Assembly: GCF_035582795.1 (NCBI RefSeq)
Contig: NC_134366.1
Location: 35,551,926-35,615,925, forward strand
Source: Mycteria americana
Taxonomy: Eukaryota; Chordata; Aves; Ciconiiformes; Ciconiidae
Length of the DNA stretch: 64,000 nt
Reading direction: 5' to 3'
Position 1 is the stretch's first letter; each line of letters opens with the position of its first letter. This document shows, piece after piece, positions 1-12,478 of the stretch. The translations under genes were made by a program, and so were the position numbers. The notes under the pieces were generated by a model, which saw only the letters and a program-made list of their open reading frames with translations, was not told the DNA's origin and did no database searches.

Positions 1-3000
1 CTGAACAGAAAGATGGAAGAAGCAGGTTCTGGACATCATCCTGGAATTGCAGATCCAGACAGGAGAGAACAATATTCACATCCAGGGCTGAAAGGGCTTC
101 CTAGCAGTTCCCTAGCAAGACAAGATACCATCTCTTGTGAGTCCTCTCCTCTATACCCACTTCTCTTGTCCCAGCAGCTCTGCCCACTGCCTGTGTAGGA
201 CAGGGAAAGAGAAATATTTACACAATAGTTGCCTCTTGGGAGACATGCACTGCTACAAAACCTTTCTCCTGTATCTTGAATTAAGGGGAGAAAGAAAACC
301 TTAAGTTCCCAGCCTTCTGCTGGTTCCCTTGGTTTTGGAGACACCAGAAGAGAAGAAACAAAACAGGAGCCTCCTTGCCTGCATGTGGCCCACAGTGTGG
401 TCTTCTGGGGTGTCAATCCTATTAGTTGTACAGGAGGAAGCACAGCACAAAGCTGAAATAGGGAAGAGATACTCACATAGGCTGAACAAAGGAGAAGGGG
501 TAAATAGATGTCATGAAAAGAAAACATATCTTCATCAGGTCAGAGAATGCATTGGTCTTCTCTAGCAGACCTGCAACAGGCAGGGTGTCTGCCGAAGAGC
601 ATAGGAGAACTGAGTGCTTCTGAACTACACTCAAAGGCACATCAACATGTATGTGCAGATTCAGTGCAGTTTCTTGCATGCTACTGCTTAAAACAGTGCA
701 CCTAGGTGCAGCAACGCAAAGCTGAACCAGAGAATTCAGTGTACCAGAGAATTTCCATGGCAGTTGTCTGTGAAATACCAGTTTCACCAAAACTTCCATA
801 CCTGGCTCTTAAAAATTAGCTTGATGTTCCTGGCACACCCTTTGCCCAAAATATGCTTATCATCCAACAGATGCTTTGACTTCAAGAAAGCCCCTTCAGT
901 AAGTGACCACAGCTGTCAGATTACGTAGGACCTCCGGCACCAAGATCCTGTTTTGGCTGATCACATTTTGGTCAGCTTCTAGCACTAGTCTGCTGCATGC
1001 TGAGAGCGTAGCATCCTGGCTGATAGAGAGAACTAATTTTCTGTTTCCATATATAGGAATTCTGGGATACTTCAATACAAAATACCATTAGCAAAAAATA
1101 AAGGAATATAAATGTGTTGTTAAAAAAGTTTCTCTGTCTAATCACCTCTGCTGTTTTTGAAATTAAATGATATTTACTGATCTGTCATGTAATGCGGTAA
1201 GCTAACTAAAAACACATGTGTTCAAACTATACCTGGCACTGTCTCAAACAATTTGTCTTAGCTAACCGAATGCACCTAAGCAACTTCGTTATTAAGGGCT
1301 CGGCATTTGCATGCTTTAGGTATTCTTTCCCAAGTCTGTTAGTAAAACAAAAAATTTGCTAAAGAGAAAATTGGTTATATTTAGGCTGACAGTGTCAAAG
1401 GCAGAGATAGGAAATTTGGAAAATAGGAATACTTTACAGTACAATAAGCCATAAATTCAAGCCCAAAGATTTTCATTAGAAAGGCAAAAAATTTGATAAT
1501 TAGTGTTTTTATTCAGTCCTTGCAGCCCTTATGCCTTTAATCATTCTAAAAACCTAGCACTAGGGTACATACAGAAAATCTGAGTAAATTGTCTGAACGT
1601 CCTTAAGGAATTTAAAATAAATGCTTAAATGAATCTCTCATTACTGGCACGCAACAAATGCCAAGATGTATTCATAGCGATGCACCCAATTAAGTTTAGA
1701 AGAATTGCATGAGGTCAGTTTCAGCAGATTCCTATTGATTCTCCTAGTTAATAAAGAGTTAAAGGATGAAGTGAGTTTTTAAAAAATATAAGTGCTTTAA
1801 AGGTGCTAGAAAGGAAAAGCATAGTACTAAGTGGTCATGTGGCTAGTGCCATTCATCTTGGTAGTGACTATCTGTCAAAAGTGGCAAGAGCCCCTGTTAA
1901 CAGCCCTGACCTGTGCTGTAATGAAGGGAGAGTGCACAGCAAAGTGTCCATTATCAGGCAGTTGGGAGCAGTAAATTGGTGCAGTTTGCCTCAATCTTGC
2001 AGCAAGTTGAGATGTAAGATAGGTGGGGATCAGCAAGCAGCAATTTTATCCTATGATCATTTTTGTCAGATCACATCAGAGTAGGAACTTAGTCAGATTC
2101 ACAATTTCAATTAAATAAGTCCCCTCATTAAGTGACCGCTGCCATGAATGTTTTCCTTGGTCCTTTATTTATAATTGTGTAAACACACCTGCTAATATTT
2201 GGGCAGGGAGCAGTGATGGAGAAGCAGTAAAGTAAATGACACATTAAGATGATAGTCAGGTACAATCAAACGAATCTTGCACCCTCTCAACAGGGCTAAC
2301 AGCTTGCAATAAAATAGGCCACCTATGTTACCTATACACTAACCTACAGTGCTTACATACAGTTCTAACTAGGAAAATCCATTTCAGACTGTTTACTTAA
2401 AAAACCAAAATGCATAAGTAAAATTCCCCCTGTGTTCAATCCCATGCACATGAATTGATGCTAGTGCCATTTTCCTGGGGAATAACCACAAAAATCCAGG
2501 TGATGCCCAATGTCTGCTCTTGACCGCACTGCAATGAAAACATTCTGAATGAACTCTGAAACTATCAGGCAGACTTAACCCTTAGGGACCCTCCAGTAAA
2601 TCAGACAAGCAAACTGAAGACAAATGTACTTGTCACCACCACTCATTCCCCCCATTCTCAGCAGCAAAAACCTTTCAGATCAGCCCATCTGCTTTCCAGA
2701 CACTGGATGTATTTCCCTAATCACGTGTCGTCTCTATTCCTACTCCATAACCTAAAGGAGGAATAATAAAACTTCTGTAATTCATGTAATTCTGTACAAC
2801 ACCCCATCATATTCCTCTGCCAAATCCTTCCCCTATTGTGAAACATACCTGCCTTCTCTGCCAGCTCCCAGCCACACAGGTAGGTTGGATGACGGGCAGA
2901 GAGGTAAAGCTCATGTCTGAGTACCATTATATTGCAAATGGCCACAGCTTTGTCCTGAGTAGTACCATTCCCCAAAGACCCATCCCATCACCTTCCACAT

Positions 3001-5400
3001 GTGAGTCAGTCCTACAGAACTGAAGAGAAAATGCTTTTTTTTTTCCATAGGTGCATTAAATCAACCATTGGATGCCTTTTTCTGCCTCTTAGTCTATGCC
3101 AGCAGTGCAATATCCAGCTCTAAAGGAAGGACACAGCTTCTGTTGTATGTTGTTAGAGACCAACTGGAAATACAACCTTCTATATTAGAAAAAGTTTTTG
3201 CAACCTTTAAGATGTTGCACTTATACTTTGCCTACCTCAGCAGGTTTTTGAAATTTGATAAGGGACCAGGGAAAATGTGCCTTAACTCTCCTTTTGTTGT
3301 TGTTTTTATGTTTTTCATTCAATGAAATTCAACTACGTATTTGCTAAGACGAAGTGCTGAAAATCACTGCTTCCCTCCCGACATTTGTGTTCCTCAGAAA
3401 AGCTTTGGCAGCATGCCAAAAATATTTATTAAAAAAAAAAAAACCATGATCACAAACTTCTAAAGACTGAATCTATTCAACTAACAAAGTCATTATTACT
3501 AGCAGCTACTTCAGCAGGAGTGCATAAGACCTGAGAGCTATAAAGATAAGCAGTGTTGAGCGTGTCATCTTGGGACACTGCACCTAGCAAACACTACGTT
3601 TCTTGCCTAGGCTCAGGGACACATGTAGCTGAGCTTTTCCTCAGCATGTACAGGTATTTCTTGCCTCCTCCTATCTCCTGTTTATATAGTTACCTCTATT
3701 GGAGGTAGCAGCAGCCTCCTGCAGTGCCACAGGGCTTATGGCCTGCTGAGATGCTTGTTGCAGAATATGCACATGTGTGCACATATAAAGAAAAAAAACC
3801 CCAACTCTTGAAACATCAAATTTACACGTAAACTTGAATGTGATCTTCTATCTGTACACTATGACACTTTCAATAATTACATGGCTGGATAGAGAAATTC
3901 AACTTTGGGGTGCCATTTTTGCCCCGCATGGACACAGAAGGGCACAGGATTAGGCCATTTTGTAAAATCTTGGCATTTTCAGCTTGAGAAAGCTCGATCT
4001 CAGCAGCCCGAATGATGTTCTTCTAACATGGTCGGCAGTGATGTGTGCAAAGGTGTGTTGTATGACTGTACTAGGGTGTTACTTTAACTCCTACAAAATC
4101 ACTGTTCCCATGTAAGCAGAGAAAAAGCTGTCTCCCCTTCTGCTTGTGAGCAGACACAGAGCACAGAATGGAATCAGGACAGAACCTAACTTGATAACTT
4201 TTTATCATCTTGGAAGTATTTTAGAGAAAAAAGCATCAGAGGAAGATTTCAGAGCTGGAGGGAAGGGGAATATTTTGGCCCTTTGGGGCCCTCACCAGCA
4301 AGCGAGCTGTGAGGAGCAGCCACGAGGATCTGCAAGCTGGACCCATCCTGAGCTGGGAAATGCAGAGACAGGAGTTTGGGAGGTGATAATAAATACAGAT
4401 GATGGAAGCAGGTAAAAGATGCGTCGCTGAGATAACATAGAGGCTGGAGGATATTGTGAAATGTGGATCTCTTCCATAGCCCTGAAGTGTCACTGCCAGA
4501 CCACTGCTCCCCTGTGCTCAGTAGAGTGCTGGCGCAAATTAAAAAAACTGCTGATATCCCTAAAAGCAAGTAGGGGATATGTAGTAATGAAGTCAGAAGA
4601 GACTTAATGTTAACAGTTTTCTGGATATTTTGATAGGTTTTAGAATAGTTGATAGGAACAGGGTCTGTTTATCAATTTTAGATCTTTAACCCAAGTTAAG
4701 GGAAGAGAATAAAAAAAATGGTCAGCAACAGCTGTAACCTACCCCAGGGTACAATACCAGGCTGAATCAGGTAAACGCAGGATGAAAAATTTAGACTGAA
4801 ATTCATATCTAATCTGTCCAAAAGCAGGGTGAGAATTAATTTTCCTTGTCATATTAGCATAAACGTAGTTATGTGCACTGAACTCATGTTGATGCTGGGA
4901 TTCCCACTTGCAGGTGCAATGAGATCCTTGCTTCATTTTTACTTTGCTGTAAAGCTGTTAGCATTTCTCAACATCTTACAACTTACATGTGCTAAGTATC
5001 AGGACTACCCAAGCAATAACTGGGATTTATATGTCATAACTAATTGGTCTGTGTAACACCTGCAGAAGAGGAGTTTTAGCTTGTAAAAGGGGGCTGGTCT
5101 TTCACATGGGCTATAGTGTACAACCAGAAATATAGAGTTAGAGACACAATGGTGAAACACAGGTGATTAAATCACCACGGTTCATACAGCAGGTAAAAAT
5201 TCATGTTGGAGGGGCTGGCACCATGTGTTTCTATCAGTGTAACGGCACTTCCTACAGTGTCGGCTAAAACAAGGATGTGATGGGAACAGAAGCTGCTACT
5301 TTCACTGTGTCTTTGGGGGGCAGCGGGAAGTGAAGGGAAATATAATTGTCCACATTAGTAGATACACAGGCAAAACTGTAATTTTGGAGGGGGGGGTGTT
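1..5400. other. Unique AT-rich non-coding stretch
   Basis: No convincing gene is visible. The open frames here are short, overlap on both strands and lack codon structure or recognisable motifs; the longest, 36-527 on the minus strand, has low-complexity Ser/Leu/Cys-rich content. Visible small features are a poly-A run at 3431-3443, a run of eight G at 5389-5396, and a long pyrimidine tract ending in TAG at 3035-3050 that looks like a splice acceptor without an identifiable exon. No CR1 or LTR sequence was recognised. The stretch is read as intronic or intergenic. Confidence 0.6.
697..710. promoter_or_regulatory. T-box-type palindrome TGCACCTAGGTGCA
   Basis: This is a perfect 14-bp palindrome whose centre, CACCTAGGTG, equals the core of the palindromic site bound by T-box factors (Brachyury family, two AGGTG half-sites back to back). 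The same 10-bp core recurs at 6601-6610. Only the sequence match is observed; binding is inferred. A chance occurrence of the core is possible in 64 kb, so the call rests on the two copies and the perfect symmetry. Confidence 0.3.
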
Positions 5401-5960
5401 TGCCTTAAAAGCTGTGTAAATCAGCTTGAAACTGAATTAAACAGGTGGCAAACCGCCTGTACATAATGATTAACTGTGCTTACACAATAATTTATGTGAA
5501 AATGCTGTCAAACCCTGATAACATCACATCTGCTACTGCTGTAGTATTGTGCAGTATATTTGTATGAATTATTTCTTTGAAAAAATAGTTAGGTATTATT
5601 GACCTCTCTTCCCTTTGTCTTGTATTGAGGTAAAGTGTTTGCACTGGGAAGTTTAGTGTTCTGCCTACTGGTGTCAGTTTTGAAGTATCTTATTTGTCCA
5701 TATTTGGTCATTTGAGCCAAAAATTCTGCAACCTGAAGTACTGAAAAGCACCTTAATTAATCTGATAAACAATTATATTTTTAGCATTAAAAATGTTATT
5801 GAAACACCTTACTGCTTATAGGTATTTAAATTTACTAACCTGCTATATTTGGAGTCATATTGGAGTTTGCTTTACCTTTGAGCATATTGTAAACAAAAAG
5901 TTTTGGGCTTTATTTAAATTCTATTTCATGCATGTAGAATCAAAGGCAGATTCTTGCCAG
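5400..5960. promoter_or_regulatory. AT-rich block with enhancer-like motif density
   Basis: There is no open frame of note. The block carries an imperfect inverted repeat at 5441-5460, in which ACAGGTGG and CCGCCTGT are separated by CAAA. This gives a CAGGTG E-box of the SNAI/ZEB/bHLH type facing a near copy. Several TAATTA/ATTAAT homeobox-like words and a TGATAA GATA-like word follow. It contains no recognisable repeat. This texture is common in conserved non-coding elements of vertebrate gene deserts, but conservation cannot be seen from one sequence. Confidence 0.25.
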
Positions 5961-6540
5961 ACACTATTTTAAACAAGGAGTACCTCTAAGTCTGTGAACT
6001 TACACTATTATAAAAAGAAGCAAAATCAGAATCAGCCTTCATGGCATGTGTTCCCATCCTGTGAAGGTATTTAAATATGCACATGAAAGTACACTGTTAA
6101 CACAACACTCATGAATTTTGGCTGATGTGACCACCGCAACACTCAACCATCCAGCCACTCAAGTGAAAGGCTATGAAAGAGCTCCAGAGTTCATACAGGT
6201 TTACAAATGCAAAGCTGAAATTTGGTTCAGTTTATTTTCATACATAGGGCTGAAAATAGCAATGATTTAGGACCTGTCAACAGCTTTTCAGCCAGCCCTT
6301 TTGGTGAAAGGGCTCCAGCTTCCCTCAGTTGGATGTGGCAGTCCCCAGCTTACTGTCAGTTCAGCCACTCACCGGCAGTGTTCAGCTGTATCCAACCTCC
6401 ATCCCAGTGGAAGAATTTAAGCTTGGTGGCACTCTTACATAGCTTGCACGGTTGGGAGGTACCACAAGATGCTTGGAAATGGCAAATCAGATTTACTGGA
6501 TTAGAAAAAATAATAACAACCATACATTTTAATGAACTGT

Positions 6541-6780
6541 TACTAATGGCCAATATTATCCCATTTACATCATAGCAGCATGTTTAATTCATTGTACGTT
6601 CACCTAGGTGTAAATGACCAGGCAAGGTGTAGAGAACAGTAAGATATTTTAATATTTGAAGTAATTCACCCAGAGACTTTCAAGTGACTGCCTCTTTAAT
6701 GAGTTTTTGTAAAGCACCACCTCTATGAATATGTTTTCTTATTAAATAAATTTTAATCACTGTAATGTTATTTAAAGGCC
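6541..6780. promoter_or_regulatory. CNE-like block containing a T-box palindrome
   Basis: The block has the palindromic core CACCTAGGTG at 6601-6610 with flanks TT and TAA. That is close to the canonical T-box dimer site, which extends the palindrome with further symmetrical bases. The surrounding sequence is AT-rich with many TTTAAT/ATTAAA words and no repeat signature. An enhancer role is inference from motif content. Confidence 0.3.
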
Positions 6781-9369
6781 TAGCAGAAACATGTATTTCC
6801 CTCATAAACTGGTGACTAAACATACTGGTATATCTAACCAGGGAAACCAAAACAGAGAAATTTGTATAACAAGGGAAATTATATTACAAGCCAATGTGTT
6901 ATTAGGCTTTTTTAATTATTTAACTATAAGCCTAAAATTACCTTTTTCATATATTTGCATATTCTCAGTCATCTTAAAGTGACACTGTTGGAGAATGAAG
7001 GTCAAACTAAGAAATGCCACAGGAATCCCTTTTATACAACACAAAGAACTTTTTTTTTTAAATTCAAATCTGCAGGGAATCTTGCTAGTGAACACTGGAA
7101 CTAACTATGGATAATTTTTTTTAATGTGTGTATCATGCATTTGTGAATGCTTGGCTAATAGCACACCTTTATATATCTTTCGTTTAATATGTGTAAATGC
7201 CATATCTATAGGAGGGAACAGTACAGTTGCACTACTCACTACGTTGGTTTTGTGCTAATTGCCTTTTCCCATAGCTAGTCTCCATGGGCAACATAAATCT
7301 TAGCCAGGATTATCCCGGCTGTTTCAGCCTGTGGCATAGCTTTGACTGCATGCCATGACATTAGAGCTGAAACGATAGCCCTGGTTCCTAACGAACGGCC
7401 ACGTAGCTGCCTGCCCCGAGGGAGCTGGGCTTGCTGACCCACAGGGCTCTTCCCGGTCCCCTGCTCTTGTTTTTCTTCAGCAGTTCTTTAAAAGCAGGAT
7501 TTGCCTCTTCCCTTCCAGATCAAAATCACTTTGTCAGTTAAACTGCAATATAGGGAATGTTTTTAAAAATCCTTACAATCAGCATCTTTTCAGTACTGCT
7601 ACGGTTTTCACAATTACAACAGTACCAATGATTTGGGGAAGGTGCAAGAGTAGAAGATGTCTTAATTTATTCCAGGTTTTATTTAGAGGTTGATTTTTCA
7701 GTGCACAGAAGGGAAGGTTGGGCAATGAGTGAGAATTAGGCCCAAACTTCAGGCCTTTAAGAATTGCCATAATAATTTAAATCATGCCTTGGGCAGGAGC
7801 AGCAGCATCTTTTGCAAATTTAGCTGCAGCAGTTCAGGATATTATCTGCGTTGGCTGTCCTGTGCCCCACACTTCTGCCAGAGGAACAGCAAATGGACTG
7901 TCTGCCTGCCCCTCACTATCTCAGTTCACAGCCTCACAGGTTAACACAAACTCACTTGTTTGAGGCACATGTTGCCTTCTAACATCCCTGCCACAGAAGC
8001 ATCAACCTCTAGCTTGTAGGCCGGCTAGAGGGCTGACAAGTAACGTTTCCAAGTGCTGACAAAATGTTTGCCAGCTTGTCTAACAGAGACATCTCATGGA
8101 GGTAATTTCATGTATTTGGGGTATTTAGCCAGCCCAAAGTTCAGTGTCCAGTTTGCTAGTATTCTTAGGCACTCTCTGAAGAGAAAGGCAAGGCACTTAG
8201 AGAAAAGATTTATCCTATGCTGTAGCATATACCTAAGACTATCTAAGATGAAGTGCCTTCTGGAGGTGCTTGTCTCTCTCCATTGCCTGTAGAAGGAGCC
8301 TAAATAAAAAGGTTAGAGTAGTAACACAATTTTTTGACAACCAAAGTTAGATGAGATTAATCCCACTGCCAGTGGGTGAATATCTGTGGGATGAGAACCC
8401 CTCTAACAGTGTGACAGCTTAAATCAGGACAAGCTCCATCAAAGTCGGTAGATGGTCACAATTGTGAGCTATACTGAAATCCAGTTTATGTTTTTCTAGA
8501 GTGCATTCATGTTGCTGAGGTGTTAATTTCAACCATTCTTGTGATGGTTTAGCTCTGAGAAATTGAACAATTGTATTGCCAAGCTAGCTTACAGAGATAA
8601 AAACTTCTCTTCAGCTGAACTTAAAGTCATTAGTTTGGGAGCATTACAAAAAACTTTTGTAGACATTTATTTATCTTCATTTATACATTACTTTCATGCA
8701 CGTCAAATAAGCATTACAACTTTGAGAACAGCACTGTATTGGGCTCATAACATGATGGAGTTTAGCTAAGCCCTTTATGTTCTTTCTCTGCCGGTCCTAT
8801 TTGTTCATGGGAGAAAAGATAAGGAAGAAAGCACCCATTACAAGAAACCTCTCCTATTATGATAATGAAATAATGTTATTACAAACAAAGAAATCAGTGC
8901 ATGAAACCCTCTGAAAATTCAAATTCTACTTGGAACTCCCACAAGATGTCACAGAGGCCCACCAAGGAGATTTAATAGTTTCTCATGAAGGAAAAACATG
9001 CTTGAAATAAGAAATTCTATTTCGAGGAGCTTTTGGATAGCTTGGAGAGGGTCTGAACAATATCCCAGTTTTTACAGCTGACCCAACTGAGGGCAGACAG
9101 CTGCTGGGATAGAAGTATCTGAAATTATCATAATTCTTCCCACTTTGATTTTTCTTCCCTGATTTGTACGCACAAGAAACTCCAGTGCACATAAAATTCC
9201 ATTGTTTAATATGGATATAAAATTAAGCTCAATTCACACAATTATTTGACCTTCCTTTACTGAAAAAAAAAAAAAGAAAAAAAAGTTCTGCAAAGCATTG
9301 CAACAAGAAAATATTCCTGTATCAAACTGGATGTTTTATACATTTTCATGAAATTCTGTTTCATTGCAG
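6781..9369. other. Unique non-coding stretch with a small GC pocket
   Basis: No gene is supported. The sequence is mostly AT-rich. A short GC-richer pocket at about 7370-7470 carries several CpGs (ACGAACGG, CACGTAG, CCCGAGG, CCCGG). An A-rich tract lies at 9263-9284. The short frames here show no family motifs. Confidence 0.55.
7278..7292. promoter_or_regulatory. RFX X-box-like site
   Basis: GTCTCCATGGGCAAC resembles the inverted-repeat X-box bound by RFX factors (GTNRCC, 0-3 bp spacer, RGYAAC). The right half, GGCAAC, is intact; the left half, GTCTCC, departs at one position. A GGATTA word, a bicoid/OTX-type site, lies 20 bp further on within a near-palindrome (GGATTATCC). Function is inferred from the motif only. 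Confidence 0.25.
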
Positions 9370-9764
9370 AAGGCCTACCAAAGCTTTATATCAAGGACTT
9401 ACACCCAGGACCTAGTGCAAGCCTTTGCAGAAAGCTGAATCTCAGCCTTCATGAGCATGCAATCAGTAGGTTCTCACTTTTTTCTTGAAGTTAATTCTTT
9501 CAGTCTTACAACAGATCTATAAAACATTATTCTTGTGGAGTCAGAGCTGCTTTATTATAAAAATTAATTTTTCCCTATGGGACAGAACATAAACATGCAC
9601 CCACTGAAACTTCCAGTACAACATTGATTAAAGCCTCCTGATATTCTGCAAGCCTACAAATGGAGTTAAATGATGAGAGTATCAGTTCCTTTCTATCTGA
9701 AGTTCAACCTCAACCCATCAGTTTTCAAAGTCTTCTCTAACTATGTTAAAATCACACCCAGAAG
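9370..9764 (+). ncRNA. Candidate internal exon of a spliced plus-strand RNA
   Basis: The left edge is a good acceptor: a pyrimidine-rich run ending in TTTCATTGCAG at 9369. The right edge is a strong donor, CCCAGAAG followed by GTGAGTG at 9765. The first frame is open for 22 codons (beginning KAYQSFISRTY) and then stops, so as an internal exon it would be non-coding or UTR. The next strong acceptor on this strand (TTTCTTGCAG ending at 10609) would give a GT-AG intron of 845 bp. No family is recognised. Splice-site pairs of this quality arise by chance in long introns, so only RNA evidence would settle it. Confidence 0.2.
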
Positions 9765-10609
9765 GTGAGTGTAAAACTATGCTATTTGCCCATCTCTTGT
9801 CTTCATCGTAAAACAATGAAAATCTCCAATAGCAGCCACATTTCTTTTCCTCAAATATGTGCAAAGAGTAATTAAAGCTCTTCTGCTATACCGTAAAAAG
9901 GTTGTTATGTCATTTTTCTAAATTAGTCCTGGTCATTAATATTAGAATGCCAACAGACAGATTCTTATCTGCGTGTACCCCTGGAGGCACCTCTCAGAGC
10001 GCTCTTTGAGCAATGGCAACAATACAAAGGAGATTTAATATTTATGAGAATGCTGCTGCAAACTGTCTGGGTTACCAGAACAGGGCCAGGAGTCCCCTTG
10101 ATACCGGCATCCATGAAGGAAGGATGCGTATGTGCCACTGCATCAGAAGCAATGCACTTTTCACGTAGTTGCATGTGTGTCGCTGTGCCTGTCCTGTTAT
10201 CCACAGCTCCTGTTTCTGTGTTGCTGGTTCTCTGCATTCACAGTAGAACAAATAGCATAACAATCAGTTAGGAGAGCTTCAAATACCAATTGCAGTGGCA
10301 ACGTTTCCAGCACGATTAAAATTCTAGCCTAACTCACATTTGATTTGGGGAGTCACTACTTCTTAACAGGATAAATGGAAGAATCCATTGAAAAAATACA
10401 TAACATGTATTTTCTGTCTCCAGCTGAGCCTATATAGTCAGTTGGCCTCTGGACCCTTGGATTTTATATCTATCCCATCACTTTCCAAGCTATAATTCAC
10501 GCCTTGTCTTTCAGCACTATGCTAACATGAACAGGCTTTTTTTTACAATACAAAATCCTCTGACAAATACATTTGATGACTCATAATTGTTCTGCTTTGT
10601 TTCTTGCAG

Positions 10610-10672
10610 GAATGCCAAGAGCATTATGTCCGTTGTACAGGAGTTGACTGAATTTATTAACACTTATCATTA
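10610..10672 (+). CDS. Candidate short terminal exon, unrecognised protein
   Basis: A strong acceptor (TCTGCTTTGTTTCTTGCAG) ends at 10609, with a branch-point-like TGATGAC about 30 bp upstream. Skipping the first base, the frame reads NAKSIMSVVQELTEFINTYH and then TAA. This is a helix-like, hydrophilic tail with ordinary amino-acid composition. If real it would be the last coding exon of an unidentified gene, joined in phase 1 to an upstream exon. The candidate exon at 9370-9764 contains stops in the tested frame, so a joined coding product is not supported. Twenty open codons are easily random. Confidence 0.15.
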
Positions 10673-12241
10673 ATATTAAGCATGTCATTTCATTTTTTAA
10701 AAAAACATCACCACCTCCATTATGAAGTGGGTTTTTTTCATAAAAATGTAGAACAGATGTGAATCTAAAATAATCCACGCAATCAAGTGTTCAGAAAAAG
10801 ACTAGAGGAAGAGGCCTGCCATCCTCAATAAAACACTGATTTGGAAGCTATGGTTGCCCCAAAATGATGGCTCTGTCCCTTCTCTCTGTGGATGCCTCCA
10901 CCTGTTCAGATTTTGGGGTGGAGGTTCCTTGAGGACATGGATTGCAGGTTGGGTATCCTCTGAGGTGATTTATTTCTGTTACACAGAGTAGAAAAGGTTC
11001 TGCTACTTTGTCACTCCATGGCAGTCTCTAATTCATCTGCATTGTGTGAACTTCACTCTTTTCTGCAAGTTAATAGAAGAGGTTAATGTCTTGATGAATG
11101 CTCCTAACACCCAGCAACTGTGCTTATACTCACATCATGTTCTCCCATAAAGATCCCCCTTTTCTCTTGAAACTGGCATGGCAAATCATTAATAGGCTGC
11201 ATTTCAAAAAGCACAGCAAAAAACTGTGCTGATAGTGTAGCAACACTTCTTGGTTAGAAAATTATTCCCTTCATTTAAATCTCCCCATCTCTAGTACGCT
11301 GTCCTTTCTTAAGAAAAAGTTCTTTTTATTTCCTCTCTTTTCTGTGTTATTATTGTCCTGTTGATGTCAGAAGTTGCGCCAATGAGGACTACTGGCAATT
11401 CTGCTTTCTGATAGTGTAGATGTGTCTATTTTTTTGTTTTAAAACAAAGACAGAATTACAGCACTTGTTTTCATAATGTCACAGATGACAAACGCTGTTA
11501 GGCTGCAGGATTCAGGAGAGGGCCCAAGACACAGGCATAGGCATCAAGTTAGTGAAGTCCCTTCTCCTAGTTTGAAAAGCTGTCTATAGGTACAACTGTG
11601 CGTGCTTTGGTGGAGCAGTCATCCCACCATCTCTGTCCTGGCCATGAGTGGACTTCCTAAATCTGCAGCACCATAAATACAATTACAGGTTAGTTCAGAC
11701 ATTGGCCAGGGTCCCTTTTTGCAACAGTTTTTTTGCTTCTGTTTGGGATTTTGTTTTTTTAAACAGCATCTGGGCTCATCCCCTACCTCGTCTTCTGGTG
11801 CCCATAAGAGCTGACACAGAGCAAACAAATACAGGCTGGTGTGGCTGCTCTCTGCATGATCCCTTTCCTGACCATCTCTGGTGGGCAGGTAGTCTGCATC
11901 AAAGTACCCACTGATTCCTGACAATTTTGTGTTAGAACAGAAATAGTACAAATGTTTAAAATTCTTTCTGTGTATGCATATGCTTCTTGGGTTTTACTAC
12001 TACGTAATGGTAATAAATGCATACAGCAGGGTATTACATGTTGACAAAATATGATGTTAACTTCTTGGTGCTTGTGATATCAAGGTTAAAAAAATTAGCA
12101 GCTACTAATTACACTGGACCTCTTAAAATAAACATAAAAATAGAGATGTTGGTCAAAAGTAACAATCAGGAAATGACAGAATTAACAGTGCAAATAGTAG
12201 TAGCCAGCTTTTGTGATCTGGTTCCTAATTATTTTTTCCAG
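10673..12241. other. Unique non-coding stretch
   Basis: No gene, repeat or strong regulatory module was recognised. The frames on both strands around 11620-11950 overlap each other and have no motif. Confidence 0.55.
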
Positions 12242-12478
12242 ACACCGCCAGCTCCTCAAAGCAGGATGTTGTGTAATAACCTCAGCTGGCACCGAAACAA
12301 ATATTCCTTTTACGACCTGAAATTCATCTCATCTGACTGTAGATATCCCAGAGGTAGATGCTTAAGTCTACACCAGTTACTCCTGGTTTCATCTAAAGCT
12401 AGAGAAGATAAAGAGGAGCAGGGGCCACAGAAAGAATTTATTTCACACAACTTAGACATTTTTCTTGGGTTGGAGTAA
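12242..12478 (+). CDS. Weak exon candidate, 79 open codons to a stop
   Basis: A long pyrimidine tract (CCTAATTATTTTTTCCAG) ends at 12241. The following frame is open for 79 codons up to TAA at 12476-12478. It begins TPPAPQSRMLCNN, has a basic/acidic middle (KAREDKEEQG) and ends FLGLE. The same frame continues upstream to an ATG at 12017 (153 codons in all), one of the longest frames in the window. The upstream part, rich in Ile/Lys/Asn, looks like translated AT-rich DNA. No domain or family is recognised. It could be a terminal exon or, more probably, a chance open frame behind a chance acceptor. Confidence 0.15.
   Translation, partial: TPPAPQSRMLCNNLSWHRNKYSFYDLKFISSDCRYPRGRCLSLHQLLLVSSKAREDKEEQGPQKEFISHNLDIFLGLE

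Noticed and set aside
36..527. 163-codon minus-strand frame
   Set aside because: Ser/Leu/Cys-rich, no motif, overlapped by other frames on both strands, no splice or promoter framing; looks like a chance frame.
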